NCBI GenBank assembly: GCA_944390105.1
Contig: CALXOV010000030.1
Location: 1-51,895 of the forward strand
Length of the DNA stretch: 51,895 nt
Reading direction: 5' to 3'
DNA from: an uncultured Succinivibrionaceae bacterium
GTDB taxonomy: Bacteria; Pseudomonadota; Gammaproteobacteria; Enterobacterales; Succinivibrionaceae
Part shown: piece by piece, positions 9,989 to 18,786 of the stretch
Layout of the letters: each line of letters begins with the position of its first letter
How positions within the stretch are numbered: position 1 is the first letter of the stretch
Position numbers and translations under genes: made by a program
Notes under the pieces: model-generated
Told to the model about the DNA's origin: nothing
Database searches by the model: none
The model's input: the letters and a program-made list of their open reading frames with translations, nothing else

Positions 9989-11428
9989 ATGGATCCCATG
10001 ATTTGGGTGATTGACGATGATGCAAGCATTCGCTTTGTCTTTGATAAAGCCTTAGATGTAAACAGCATCACCCATCGCTTATTTGAAAATGGCGAGCAAG
10101 CCTTAGAAGCCTTAAAGAAAGAAATCCCGGATGTGATCGTGTCTGACATCCGCATGCCCGGCATCGACGGCTTATCTTTAATTCATAAGGTGCATGCGGT
10201 TGACGATACGATCCCATTCATCATCATCACGGCGCACTCTGATCTGACGGCCGCTATTGATTCGTATGAACATGGCACTTTTGAATACCTGCCCAAGCCC
10301 TTTGATATTGAGCAGGCCATCGCTTTAATTCGCCGTGCCGCAGTGCATCGCGTCAATCAGCTGAAGAAAAAGAATCAGGATCAGACTAAAGAAAACTTGC
10401 AGCCAGCCCACGAGGAAGCCGAGATCATTGGCAAGTCTCCGGCCATGCAAGAGGTATTTAAGTTCATCGGCCGCGTCTCGAAGACCGATGTCCCTGTCTT
10501 AATTCACGGCGAGACAGGCTCGGGCCGCGAACTTGTCGCCATGGCAATGCACAATCACAGCGAGCGCAAGGATAAGGCCTTTATTTCACTCAATATGTCC
10601 TCAATGCCGCAGGAGATGATTGAGCTTGAAATGTTCGGCTCGGTTGATAAGAATGATGAAAAGCCGGCATTAGAGCAGGCGCAGGGCGGTACACTCTTTA
10701 TCAATGAGATCTGCGATATGCCGATGGAAGCGCAGACCCGACTGCTACAAGTCCTGCAAAATGGCTCCTACCTGTCAATCGGCAGCAATAAGCCGGTGGC
10801 ATGCAACGTACGCATTGTCGCTTCGACCTCGCGCTCTTTAGAAGATCTGGTGGCGCAGGGCACTTTCATTCCGGATCTGTTCTATCGGCTCAACGTTATT
10901 CATATCAACATGCCGCCGCTGCGCGATCGCAACAACGACATTCCAATGTTGGCCAAGCATTTCTTAAATCAAAGTGCTTTGGAAAACAATCAGGAACCTA
11001 AGAAGCTAACCTCTGAAGTATTGGTCTTTTTATGTCGTCAGCCGTGGCCGGGTAATGTGCGCCAGTTAAAGAACCTGTGCCAATACCTTACCATCATGGT
11101 AACCGGTCGTGATATTCAGCTGTCTGATCTACCAGCCGAATTTATCAACAGTAGCCGTGCCCGCCAGCAGGCTGCTGCAACTTCGATTGCCGGTAATGTC
11201 AAAGAGCCTACTTCGTGGCAGGAACAGTTACGCAACTGGGTTGACGGTCGCTTAAAAGCCGGCGAGATGGATATTCTCTCGGAGGCCACGCCTGAATTTG
11301 AGCGCGTGATGCTGGAAGCGGCGCTTGATTTTACCGGCAACCACAAGCAGGAATCGGCCAAGCTTTTAGGCTGGGGCCGCAATACCTTAACGCGCAAGAT
11401 TAAGGAACTTAATATCAGCCGCCGCTGA
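9989..11428 (+). CDS. glnG: NtrC (GlnG) response regulator with a degenerate AAA+ domain
   Basis: A 479-aa protein with the NtrC architecture. The receiver has the acidic pocket DDD (9-11) and phospho-Asp D53. An AAA+ module spans about 145-375, and the C-terminal Fis-type helix-turn-helix (NHKQESAKLLGWGRNTLTRK) is close to enteric NtrC. The AAA+ module is abnormal. Walker A is GETGSGRE (174-181), with Arg180 in place of the catalytic Lys. Walker B is GGTLFINE, with Asn239 for Asp. The FG-to-GGTLF interval is about six residues shorter than in E. coli and has no GAFTGA loop, the part that contacts sigma-54. Distal AAA+ parts (FYRLNVIHINMPPLRDR, WPGNVRQLKN) remain. I infer a DNA-binding phosphorylation switch that does not drive sigma-54; Rhodobacter capsulatus NtrC, lacking GAFTGA and using sigma-70, is a precedent. 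The frame is intact over full length. Confidence 0.93.
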   Translation: MDPMIWVIDDDASIRFVFDKALDVNSITHRLFENGEQALEALKKEIPDVIVSDIRMPGIDGLSLIHKVHAVDDTIPFIIITAHSDLTAAIDSYEHGTFEYLPKPFDIEQAIALIRRAAVHRVNQLKKKNQDQTKENLQPAHEEAEIIGKSPAMQEVFKFIGRVSKTDVPVLIHGETGSGRELVAMAMHNHSERKDKAFISLNMSSMPQEMIELEMFGSVDKNDEKPALEQAQGGTLFINEICDMPMEAQTRLLQVLQNGSYLSIGSNKPVACNVRIVASTSRSLEDLVAQGTFIPDLFYRLNVIHINMPPLRDRNNDIPMLAKHFLNQSALENNQEPKKLTSEVLVFLCRQPWPGNVRQLKNLCQYLTIMVTGRDIQLSDLPAEFINSSRARQQAAATSIAGNVKEPTSWQEQLRNWVDGRLKAGEMDILSEATPEFERVMLEAALDFTGNHKQESAKLLGWGRNTLTRKIKELNISRR

Positions 11429-11473
11429 GTACGAATCATTACTGCATGCCCCTGCCCGCATTAATCTCTTGGA

Positions 11474-11495
11474 CAGGGGAGCATTTCTCCCCCTG
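11474..11495 (+). terminator. Hairpin after glnG, possible weak terminator
   Basis: GGGGAG, loop CATTT, CTCCCC, extended by CA/TG with a bulged C. It lies 45 bases past the glnG stop. No T-run follows, so termination is uncertain. Confidence 0.35.
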
Positions 11496-11642
11496 CCATT
11501 GCCAGCAGATACCCGAAGCCTTTGAGCTTTAGCTCAATGGTAGTTCACAGCTGCATAACCCGGTATAATTGCTCTGCTATAGCCTTTAAGGCTAATTCGG
11601 CAGTTTCCCGATAAATGCTGAACAATGAGGGATCGAAGCGCC

Positions 11643-12266
11643 ATGACTGAAGAGAGCTCTGAGAAAAAAGTTATTACCCCGTTTGATATCTTATTAAGTC
11701 TCTGCGACAGCGTAACTTACGTTATGTCTACAGCGACCCACCATGAAATCAACTTCGCTCCCATGGTGCAGGAGATTTCACGCACCACGCTGCGCCCGGA
11801 CATTGGAACCTTTGTACTCTTTACCGGTACCTTTTCTGGCATGGTAGTGATTAACTTCCCTAAGGAAGCAGCGATGGAGATTTACCGTGGCTACATGTTA
11901 GCAATGGGAATGCAGGAACAAGATCTCGCCCCTAATCACACCTCCGAGGAAGTGGCCAACAGCCTCGGTGAACTGATGAATCAAATATTAGGCAATTTCA
12001 CCTCCAAAGTAAGCCGCAATCTGCACTCGCGCATTGAGCAGAGTCAACCTAAGATGCTGGCACTGCCGCATGAGGTGCAGATCAGCATCAACATGACTTT
12101 AGATAATCCTAAGGCCTCGCGCATTACCTTTAGGACTGAAGGCAATAATGTGTTCTACTTAGAATTCACCATGGACGACACTAAGTTTACCCCGGTAGGC
12201 GAATTTGAAGAACATGAAGAAATCTCCCCAGATGACATCCTAGCTGAAGTGCTGGGCAGCAACTAA
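11643..12266 (+). CDS. DUF3334 family protein (CheX-like fold)
   Basis: A 207-aa protein from the chosen start. Its body (LSLCDSVTYVMSTATH, GTFVLFTGTFSGMVVINFPKEAAMEIY, ANSLGELMNQILGNF, then QISINMTL) matches the DUF3334 proteins of Vibrio and Aeromonas relatives. The E-x-x-N-S-L-G-E-L-x-N pattern resembles the CheX/CheC phosphatase helix, which suggests a chemotaxis- or phosphosignalling-related role, unproven. I prefer ATG 11643 over an in-frame ATG at 11625 because GAGG lies between them and no ribosome site precedes the earlier one. A TATAAT at 11564-11569, with TTCACA a little close upstream, may be its promoter. It is a monocistronic-looking gene ahead of engB. Confidence 0.75.
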   Translation: MTEESSEKKVITPFDILLSLCDSVTYVMSTATHHEINFAPMVQEISRTTLRPDIGTFVLFTGTFSGMVVINFPKEAAMEIYRGYMLAMGMQEQDLAPNHTSEEVANSLGELMNQILGNFTSKVSRNLHSRIEQSQPKMLALPHEVQISINMTLDNPKASRITFRTEGNNVFYLEFTMDDTKFTPVGEFEEHEEISPDDILAEVLGSN

Positions 12267-12341
12267 GCTTTCGTTTTTCTTCAGCGGCTGTGCGCTCCCT
12301 CTGCCCGCAGCTGCTTAACTGCCGTATTGAGAGCATTACGC

Positions 12342-12962
12342 ATGACCGAAACCACTTTTGATTTCAGAAAAACCCGCTTTTTAACCTCCTCACCGGATCT
12401 TATGCACCTGCCGCCCGATCAAGGCGTAGAAATAGCGTTTGCCGGACGCTCAAATTCAGGCAAGAGCTCCGCCTTAAATGCCATCTGCGATCAGCAGGGT
12501 TTAGCTAAAACCTCGCGCACTCCAGGACGCACCCGCCTTATCAATCTCTTCCAAGTGGCGCCGTCATGCTGTCTGGTCGATCTGCCTGGCTATGGTTACG
12601 CAGCCGTATCTGAAAGCATGAAGCGCGAATGGCAAAAATCCTTAAGCGCCTATCTGCAAAAGCGTAAAGCTTTGCGCGGCATTGTAGTGACCATGGATAT
12701 TCGCCACCCTCTTAAAGATCATGATCGCCTGATCATCGATTGGTCGATTGCCGCCAATCTGCCGGCACTTATCCTGCTGACGAAAGCCGACAAATTAGGC
12801 GTCAATGCCCGCCGCGAAGCTGCAAGAGAAGTGCGGGATCTCTTAAGTGAGTTCGGCGGCAGCTTTACCATTATTCCTTTTTCGGCGTTGCGCAAAATCG
12901 GTATTGCAGAAACGCGCACTGTACTGACATCGTGGTTTACCACCTTAAATCCTGAGGACTAA
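12342..12962 (+). CDS. engB: Ribosome biogenesis GTPase EngB (YihA/YsxC)
   Basis: A 206-aa small GTPase of the TrmE-Era-EngA-EngB family, needed for late 50S assembly. G1 is [15 protein letters not shown], the switch region is [15 protein letters not shown]3 is [10 protein letters not shown], and G4 is LLTKADKLG. The ATG at 12342 is preferred over an in-frame TTG at 12327, which lies within what looks like its ribosome site (GAGAG). The stop is followed after two bases by gmk, so the pair is probably co-transcribed. The catalytic motifs are all present. Confidence 0.95.
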   Translation: MTETTFDFRKTRFLTSSPDLMHLPPDQGVEIAFAGRSNSGKSSALNAICDQQGLAKTSRTPGRTRLINLFQVAPSCCLVDLPGYGYAAVSESMKREWQKSLSAYLQKRKALRGIVVTMDIRHPLKDHDRLIIDWSIAANLPALILLTKADKLGVNARREAAREVRDLLSEFGGSFTIIPFSALRKIGIAETRTVLTSWFTTLNPED

Positions 12963-12964
12963 TC

Positions 12965-13615
12965 ATGGCCGCTACTGGAACCTTATTCATCATCTCCGCG
13001 CCCAGCGGAGCGGGCAAATCTTCATTGATTGATGCTCTATTAAAACGCTTTAACTTAGATGACAGTCTGCGCCTGTCAATCTCGCATACCACGCGCGACA
13101 TGCGCCCGGGTGAACAGGATGGCATAAGTTATTATTTTGTCAGCAAAGAAGAATTTGAAGCTTTAATTGCCCGTCAGGCCTTCTTTGAGTATGCACGAGT
13201 CTTTGATCACTATTACGGCACTTCACGTGAAAACGCTGAAAAGTGGATTAACGAAGGCAAAGACGTGCTACTAGATATTGATTGGCAGGGCGCACGCAGC
13301 ATCCGCAGCCAATCCCCGTCGGCACGCAGCATTTTCATTCTGCCGCCCTCCATGGAAGAGCTTGAGCGTCGACTGCAAAGCCGTGGACGTGACAGCGCTG
13401 AAGTGATTGCCGACCGCATGCGTAAAGCCCAACGCGAAATCTCGCACTACCATGAGTACGACTATGTCATCGTCAATGATGATTTTGATAGCGCTCTGCT
13501 GCAACTGCGCTCCATTATTTTGGCCGAGCGTCTGCAGCTTGTAAAGCAGCAGGAACGCCAGCAGGACTTAATTAACGCTCTGACAAAAGGCTACGTTCCA
13601 GAAGGTGAGGATTGA
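12965..13615 (+). CDS. gmk: Guanylate kinase
   Basis: A 216-aa GMP kinase, close to the usual 205-210. It phosphorylates GMP to GDP with ATP. The P-loop [16 protein letters not shown] is near the N-terminus. The GMP-binding segment [22 protein letters not shown] and the [12 protein letters not shown] and [11 protein letters not shown] motifs follow. In many gammaproteobacteria gmk precedes rpoZ-spoT; here a diguanylate cyclase gene on the opposite strand is inserted between them, and its end overlaps the last 25 bases of gmk. Confidence 0.97.
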   Translation: MAATGTLFIISAPSGAGKSSLIDALLKRFNLDDSLRLSISHTTRDMRPGEQDGISYYFVSKEEFEALIARQAFFEYARVFDHYYGTSRENAEKWINEGKDVLLDIDWQGARSIRSQSPSARSIFILPPSMEELERRLQSRGRDSAEVIADRMRKAQREISHYHEYDYVIVNDDFDSALLQLRSIILAERLQLVKQQERQQDLINALTKGYVPEGED

Positions 13616-14736
13616 TCCTCCAGCGTAGTGTAGCTGACGCGGTTACGCCCGCTGCGCTTGGCACGATAGAGCTCACCATCGGCCAAGCGTACCATTTCCG
13701 TGAACTTTTCCTCATCCTGACTGCCACACAAGCCAAAGCTCATAGTTACCTTCAATTCTTTGTTATAGAAAGGAATCACCATCTCTTCAATCTGCGAGCG
13801 CAACTCTTCCACCACTGCCACGGCCGACTCAAGCTTTGAGAGGATCACTATGAGAAACTCTTCCCCGCCCCAGCGGCATAAATAGAAATGCTCATTGACG
13901 TATCCGTTTAAATAAACGCTGATGCGCTGCAATACTAAATCACCAGCATCATGGCCGTAGCTGTCATTGACCGTTTTAAAAAAATCAATATCCCCCATAA
14001 CTACGGTATACGGCTTATCCCCACCGATGAGTTTGTGCTGCCGGAGCCAACTTAGTTTACGCTCCAAACCAGTACGATTGAGCAGACCGGTTAATTTGTC
14101 GTGTACTACCGCTTCGTTTAAACCAGTATTGAGATCGTTTAAACGTCTAAACTCATGCTGAAAAGATGACACGAAAACACTGCAGGCAAAAGTAAACAGC
14201 GTCAATGCTCCCGCCGCATTAATTAAAGTAAAGAAAATTTCAGTTAAATCACTGATGAGCTGATGAGGTTTTATCCAAAAATCTAGGAACTCATCAATTA
14301 TGAGATAGGCACTAACTATCACGATGCTGCTTAAAGTAAGAAACAGCACTTTAACCGTGCGGCGGTATGACGTCACAAAGATATAATGCGCGACAAGCAG
14401 CATACATAAAAGATAAAGCTGTATTGCGCAGTCGTCCCCCAAGAAATGTGCCGTCAACGCAGCCTGCAGGATAATAACCGCCACGCCGTAGCAGTAGACT
14501 TTTACAAAATTACACAGACATGCCACCTTGGCGGCAAAAGTAAAATATGAAACATGCACTAAATAAAATAAAGGCAATGCGACAAAACCGCAGCAGGCAA
14601 GTAGCAGTAGATTAAGCAGCCCCACGATCGCAGTACCACCATAAATGAGCTTTAACTGACGCTCTACATTGCTAGGAGCGCTGTAGCTTAGGACTGCATC
14701 CCGACAGAAGATCTGAGAAAAAAATAAATGTTTCAT
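13591..14736 (-). CDS. Membrane-bound GGDEF diguanylate cyclase
   Basis: A 381-aa protein with several hydrophobic segments in the first ~190 residues (for example [20 protein letters not shown] and [16 protein letters not shown]) and a C-terminal GGDEF domain. The domain starts around [16 protein letters not shown] and has [18 protein letters not shown] and the active-site loop RWGGEEF. Active GGEEF loops make cyclic di-GMP from two GTP. The residues where the inhibitory RxxD I-site would lie read NEHF, so product inhibition through that site is not expected. The membrane part is not a recognisable MASE class to me. The 3' end overlaps gmk by 25 bases on the opposite strand. Confidence 0.88.
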   Translation of the reverse strand: MKHLFFSQIFCRDAVLSYSAPSNVERQLKLIYGGTAIVGLLNLLLLACCGFVALPLFYLVHVSYFTFAAKVACLCNFVKVYCYGVAVIILQAALTAHFLGDDCAIQLYLLCMLLVAHYIFVTSYRRTVKVLFLTLSSIVIVSAYLIIDEFLDFWIKPHQLISDLTEIFFTLINAAGALTLFTFACSVFVSSFQHEFRRLNDLNTGLNEAVVHDKLTGLLNRTGLERKLSWLRQHKLIGGDKPYTVVMGDIDFFKTVNDSYGHDAGDLVLQRISVYLNGYVNEHFYLCRWGGEEFLIVILSKLESAVAVVEELRSQIEEMVIPFYNKELKVTMSFGLCGSQDEEKFTEMVRLADGELYRAKRSGRNRVSYTTLEDQSSPSGT

Positions 14737-15123
14737 ACAGCAATTTAAACTTAAGGCAGCTGCCGCGCAGCTTACAGCACAGGAAGCACTTGAATATTAA
14801 GTAATAATTTCCAATTTGTATAGCGCACACCTGTTTACAGACAGCTTACCATGCAGCCGCTTTTTATTACATTATCTACTTCTTTGCATCGCCATTTTTT
14901 TACGGAGCGCATATTTTCTGACAAAAAGCGTGAGCACCGCTGCACAGCGCAAAAACCATACAAATTTGCTCCCGGAGATTTGGGCTATAATGCGGCTATG
15001 TCCATGCTGCGGCGGCAGTCTGCAGCAAAATAAAGCGCCGTACTGATAGGTTGGCGCCCCAAACAGCCTGCTTTATTGTAAAATAAGGGGCTGTTTTTCC
15101 CTTTATCTTGAGGTTACTAATTA
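14737..15123 (+). promoter_or_regulatory. rpoZ leader region with promoter-like boxes
   Basis: No gene is seen here. A TATAAT lies at 14986-14991. A better-spaced pair, TTGGCG (15051-15056) and TATTGT (15074-15079) 17 bases apart, lies closer to rpoZ. A terminator-like hairpin at 15061-15098 overlaps that second pair (separate entry), so the two readings compete. The minus-strand promoter of the GGDEF gene should also lie at the left end. Confidence 0.4.
15061..15098 (+). terminator. Terminator-like hairpin just upstream of rpoZ
   Basis: AAACAGCC (15061-15068) pairs perfectly with GGCTGTTT (15089-15096) across a 20-base loop and runs straight into TTTTT. It ends 25 bases before the rpoZ start, so it could attenuate rpoZ-spoT transcription started upstream, or be a fortuitous pairing. 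Confidence 0.45.
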
Positions 15124-15408
15124 ATGGCAAGAGTTACTGTTGAGGATGCCGTTGCCAAGATCGGCAATCGCTTTGATCTTGTGCTCATCGCCGCGCGCCG
15201 CGCCCGCCAGATTTCAGTAAACGGCAGCAAGCCGCTGGTTGATGAAGAAAACGACAAGCCCACCGTGATCGCGCTGCGTGAAATCGAAGAAGGCTTAATT
15301 ACTGAAGAGTTCTTAGATAAGCAGGATCATAAAGATCAGGCTGATGCCAACCTGCAGCCGCAGGACAGTGAATTTGCCCCGATCGACGGCGCTGAAATGT
15401 TCAACTAA
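15124..15408 (+). CDS. rpoZ: RNA polymerase omega subunit
   Basis: A 94-aa protein matching RpoZ from the first residue ([28 protein letters not shown], with [11 protein letters not shown] later). Omega helps assemble RNA polymerase and forms part of a ppGpp-binding site, which fits its position 42 bases before spoT. An AGG ribosome site (TTGAGG) lies upstream. Length and order are as in enteric bacteria. Confidence 0.97.
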   Translation: MARVTVEDAVAKIGNRFDLVLIAARRARQISVNGSKPLVDEENDKPTVIALREIEEGLITEEFLDKQDHKDQADANLQPQDSEFAPIDGAEMFN

Positions 15409-15450
15409 AAATCTGCGCAGCGGTGCAGATGCGATTAATCTGAGGTGTTC

Positions 15451-17667
15451 ATGGGTGAGGACAGCTATATTGCAAATAAGCCCGCTGGTGCTCCGCATAT
15501 TGCCCCAACCAAGCCTGAAGAGCGCGTTTATCCTCTGCCTCCGCAGGCGGTGCGTTCCTCACCAAATTTTGCCGTTTATTTGCCGCTGCGCGAACTGTGC
15601 TGCTCATATTTAGATCCAGAGCGCCTACCGTTAATCGACCAAGCTTTTCTCACCGCAGACCGCGCCCATGATGGACAGAAGCGCGCCTCCGGCGAACCCT
15701 ATATTATTCATCCCGTCGCTGTCGCCACCATCATCGCACAGATGCATTTAGATGCAGAGAGCATCGAAGCTGCTCTGCTACATGATGTAGTTGAGGATAC
15801 TTTCATTACGCAGGATGATATTAAGCGCGATTTCGGCGCTGCCGTGATGGAACTGGTCAACGGCGTTACTAAGCTCGATAAGCTGCGCTTTCATGATTAC
15901 CGCGAGGCCCAGGCGGAAAATTTCCGCAAGATGATTCTAGCGATGACGCGCGACATTCGCGTGATCTTAATTAAACTTGCGGACCGTACCCACAACATGC
16001 GCACGCTTGGCAACCTGCGTCCGGATAAGCGCAAGCGCATTGCCCGTGAAACCTTAGATATTTTTGCCCCGATTGCTTATCGCTTAGGCATTTCCGATAT
16101 TAAGGTAGAGCTTGAAGAGCTCGGCTTAGCTGCGCTCTATCCAATGCGCTATCGCGTGCTCAAAGCCGCAGTCACCAAGGCGCGCAATAACCGCAAGGAA
16201 GTGGTTAATACCATCCTTGAGGCCATTAAGAAGCGCCTTAACGAGGTAAAAATCCCCGCGCGCGTACTCGGTCGCGAAAAGCGGATTTATTCCATCTACA
16301 AGAAGATGGTTCATAAAGAGCTGCAGTTTCGCGAAATCATGGATGTCTACGGCTTCCGTATTGTAGTCAATGACGTTGATACCTGCTATCGCGTACTCGG
16401 GCAAATGCACAATCTGTTCAAGCCGCGCCCCGGCTTATTTAAAGATTACATCGCTGTCCCGAAAATCAACGGCTATCAGTCGCTTCATACCTCCTTAGTC
16501 GGGCCGCACGGCGTGCCGATAGAAGTTCAGATCCGTACTGAATTTATGGATCAAATGTCCGCCCGCGGTGTTGCCGCGCATTGGTCGTATAAAGAAAACG
16601 GTTCCGAGCCAACCTCAACGGCCGCACAGAAAAATGCGCAGCGCTGGATTAAGAACTTAATTGATCTGCAGCAGAGCGCATCCTCATCACAGGAATTTAT
16701 TGAAAACGTCAAGACTGACCTCTTCCCGGATGCGATTTACGTCTTTACTCCAGAGGGCAAAATTTACGATCTTCCGGCGGGTGCTACCCCAGTAGACTTT
16801 GCCTATGCCGTACACACCGACATCGGACAGCACTGCATCGGTGCACGCGTTAATCACCGCATGTTCCCGCTGTCCCGCGCCCTGGAATCCGGCCAAACCA
16901 TTGAAATCATCACCGCCCCAAATGCACAGCCTTCCGCGATGTGGCTGTCCTCGGCAGTTACCTCAAAGGCTCGCTCCAAGATAAGGCAGTATCTGAAAGG
17001 ACTGAAGGCTCAGGAATGCGTGCTCATTGGCCGCCGCCTGCTGCAGAATACCCTCAAAGGTGTGCGCTTAGATGAAATTCCGCAGGAGCGCATCAACACC
17101 ATCTTAAAAGAGTTCAAGGAGCCAGATTTTAATCAACTCCTCATTGATATTGCACTGGGCAATCTGCTGACCGTGATTGTGGCGCGCCGCCTGCAGGGTG
17201 ATCTGCCGCTGCCGGATGAAAAGCGCCAGCCGATTGTTGGGACCGAAGGTCTACCGTTTACCTTTGCGCAGTGCTGTCAGCCGATTCCCGGCGATCACAT
17301 TATTGCCCACATCACCCCGGGCAAGGGGCTGGTCATTCATAATTACAATTGCCTTAATATTCGTGATCAAGATAAAGATCCGGATAAGTTTTTAAATGTA
17401 GAATGGGATCAGTCAGTAACTGCGAATATGGATTTCCAGACCGGTCTGCGCATTGAGCTTGAAAATCGCCAAGGCATTCTCTCTGAGATCTCAAATGCGG
17501 TGGATTTGGCTGGATCGCGAATTGAAAGCATCAATTCTGAAATCAAAGACGAAAGCACCTATATTATTCGTCTGACGGTAACCGTACGCGACCGACTCCA
17601 TTTAGCCGGAGTCATGCGCCGTATCAAAGCCATCCCAAACGTACAGAAGATCTTCAGGCAGCGCTAA
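15451..17667 (+). CDS. spoT: Bifunctional (p)ppGpp synthetase/hydrolase SpoT
   Basis: A 738-aa RelA/SpoT homologue. The N-terminal HD hydrolase domain keeps GEPYIIHPVAVATIIAQM, LLHDVVEDT and the ADRTHNMRTL motif. The synthetase domain contains GREKRIYSIYKKM, DVYGFRIVV and GYQSLHTSL. A TGS domain (IYVFTPEGKIYDLPAGATPVDFAYAVHTDIG, in parts) and a C-terminal ACT domain (LRIELENRQGILSEISNAV) follow. An intact HD motif argues for hydrolase activity, hence SpoT rather than RelA. A GTG six bases upstream is in frame, but the GAGG ribosome site spaces best to the ATG at 15451. There is an N-terminal extension of about 35 residues relative to E. coli. trmH and recG do not follow. Confidence 0.96.
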   Translation: MGEDSYIANKPAGAPHIAPTKPEERVYPLPPQAVRSSPNFAVYLPLRELCCSYLDPERLPLIDQAFLTADRAHDGQKRASGEPYIIHPVAVATIIAQMHLDAESIEAALLHDVVEDTFITQDDIKRDFGAAVMELVNGVTKLDKLRFHDYREAQAENFRKMILAMTRDIRVILIKLADRTHNMRTLGNLRPDKRKRIARETLDIFAPIAYRLGISDIKVELEELGLAALYPMRYRVLKAAVTKARNNRKEVVNTILEAIKKRLNEVKIPARVLGREKRIYSIYKKMVHKELQFREIMDVYGFRIVVNDVDTCYRVLGQMHNLFKPRPGLFKDYIAVPKINGYQSLHTSLVGPHGVPIEVQIRTEFMDQMSARGVAAHWSYKENGSEPTSTAAQKNAQRWIKNLIDLQQSASSSQEFIENVKTDLFPDAIYVFTPEGKIYDLPAGATPVDFAYAVHTDIGQHCIGARVNHRMFPLSRALESGQTIEIITAPNAQPSAMWLSSAVTSKARSKIRQYLKGLKAQECVLIGRRLLQNTLKGVRLDEIPQERINTILKEFKEPDFNQLLIDIALGNLLTVIVARRLQGDLPLPDEKRQPIVGTEGLPFTFAQCCQPIPGDHIIAHITPGKGLVIHNYNCLNIRDQDKDPDKFLNVEWDQSVTANMDFQTGLRIELENRQGILSEISNAVDLAGSRIESINSEIKDESTYIIRLTVTVRDRLHLAGVMRRIKAIPNVQKIFRQR

Positions 17668-17722
17668 AGGCGGCGGCGCATAAGCTCTGCCGACGCGGAA
17701 TGGCAGTCTGCAAGGAGAGCTT

Positions 17723-18682
17723 ATGCCGCAATCTTTTGTGCTCACCACCGCGCAAGAGTTAACCGCTTCCCGTAGCGCGATTGAATCATTCTACTGCGAT
17801 ATCCTGCACCATCATCAGCTCCCCCGCAGTCCTGAGCTCACCTTAAGCGCGCTTGAGTTGCGCCCGGTTGCGTATGATACGACGCTAGTGATTATTCCGG
17901 GACGGGCGGAAACTGAACACAAATATGCTGAATTGCTCTACAGCCTGCAAAACTGGCACTGCCGGATCTTAGTTCTCTTCGTGCGCGGGCAAGGTGATTC
18001 TACCCGCCCGCTTACCGGTAGTCCTAAATGTCATATTGATGATTTCAATCTCTACCGCAATGACGTCGAGTTTATGCTCGATGCTCTTGATGTCACATCC
18101 TATCGTTTAATGGGTTTTTCTTTAGGAGGACTTATCTGTACCGATCTCTATGTCAATGGTCAACATAAGCCGCAGCGTCTGGCCTTAATGGCGCCGTATT
18201 TTTGGCCAGCTTTTAAACTGCCCGAGCCGGTTCTTAAAGGTTTTGTGCTACTGATGGGTAGCCTTCCCGGCTTTAAATTAGCTTATACCCCTCATGGCAG
18301 CGAGTACCAGAAAATTGACTTTGCACAAAACATTCATTCCCACAGTAAGATTCGCTATGAGTTCTATCACGACTATTACGCCGCGCATCCCGATAAGGCT
18401 TTAGCAGGCCCTACCTATGCTTTTGTGCGCCAAGCCCTGCTCAAGCAGCTTGAGCTGCGCCATCGCCGCTTTGAGTTTACTATTCCTGTATTCTGCGCCA
18501 CCGCAGGAGATGATCGTGTAGTATCCACCCCGCACTGCGCAGCCTTAATGCAGGCGCATGCTCATGATCAAATGCCGCCACAGTACGTACGGGTAAGCGG
18601 AGCTTATCACGACTTGCTCAACGAAAGTGATGACTACCGCAATCCGATTTTAAGCCGAGCTTTATCCTTCCTGACCGCCTAA
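17723..18682 (+). CDS. Alpha/beta hydrolase, PldB-like lysophospholipase
   Basis: A 319-aa alpha/beta hydrolase. After VIIPGRAETEHKYAELLYSL come RGQGDST, the nucleophile elbow GFSLGG (Ser133), the acid in AGDDRVVS and the histidine in GAYHDLLNE. The GR-x-E opening, the RGQG motif and the HDLLNE ending are typical of the PldB/monoglyceride lipase group, so a lysophospholipase L2-like activity on membrane lipids is likely, though the substrate is not proven. No signal peptide is present. An AGGAG ribosome site sits seven bases before the ATG. It follows spoT by 55 bases, perhaps in the same transcript. Confidence 0.85.
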   Translation: MPQSFVLTTAQELTASRSAIESFYCDILHHHQLPRSPELTLSALELRPVAYDTTLVIIPGRAETEHKYAELLYSLQNWHCRILVLFVRGQGDSTRPLTGSPKCHIDDFNLYRNDVEFMLDALDVTSYRLMGFSLGGLICTDLYVNGQHKPQRLALMAPYFWPAFKLPEPVLKGFVLLMGSLPGFKLAYTPHGSEYQKIDFAQNIHSHSKIRYEFYHDYYAAHPDKALAGPTYAFVRQALLKQLELRHRRFEFTIPVFCATAGDDRVVSTPHCAALMQAHAHDQMPPQYVRVSGAYHDLLNESDDYRNPILSRALSFLTA

Positions 18683-18786
18683 AAACGGTCATTAACATAC
18701 TCCCGCACCGCCGTGCGCATCGCAATGTGTGGGATATAATAGCTCACGTTTATTTTGCGCACTAAGTAGCAGCTTACTTATGGGGT

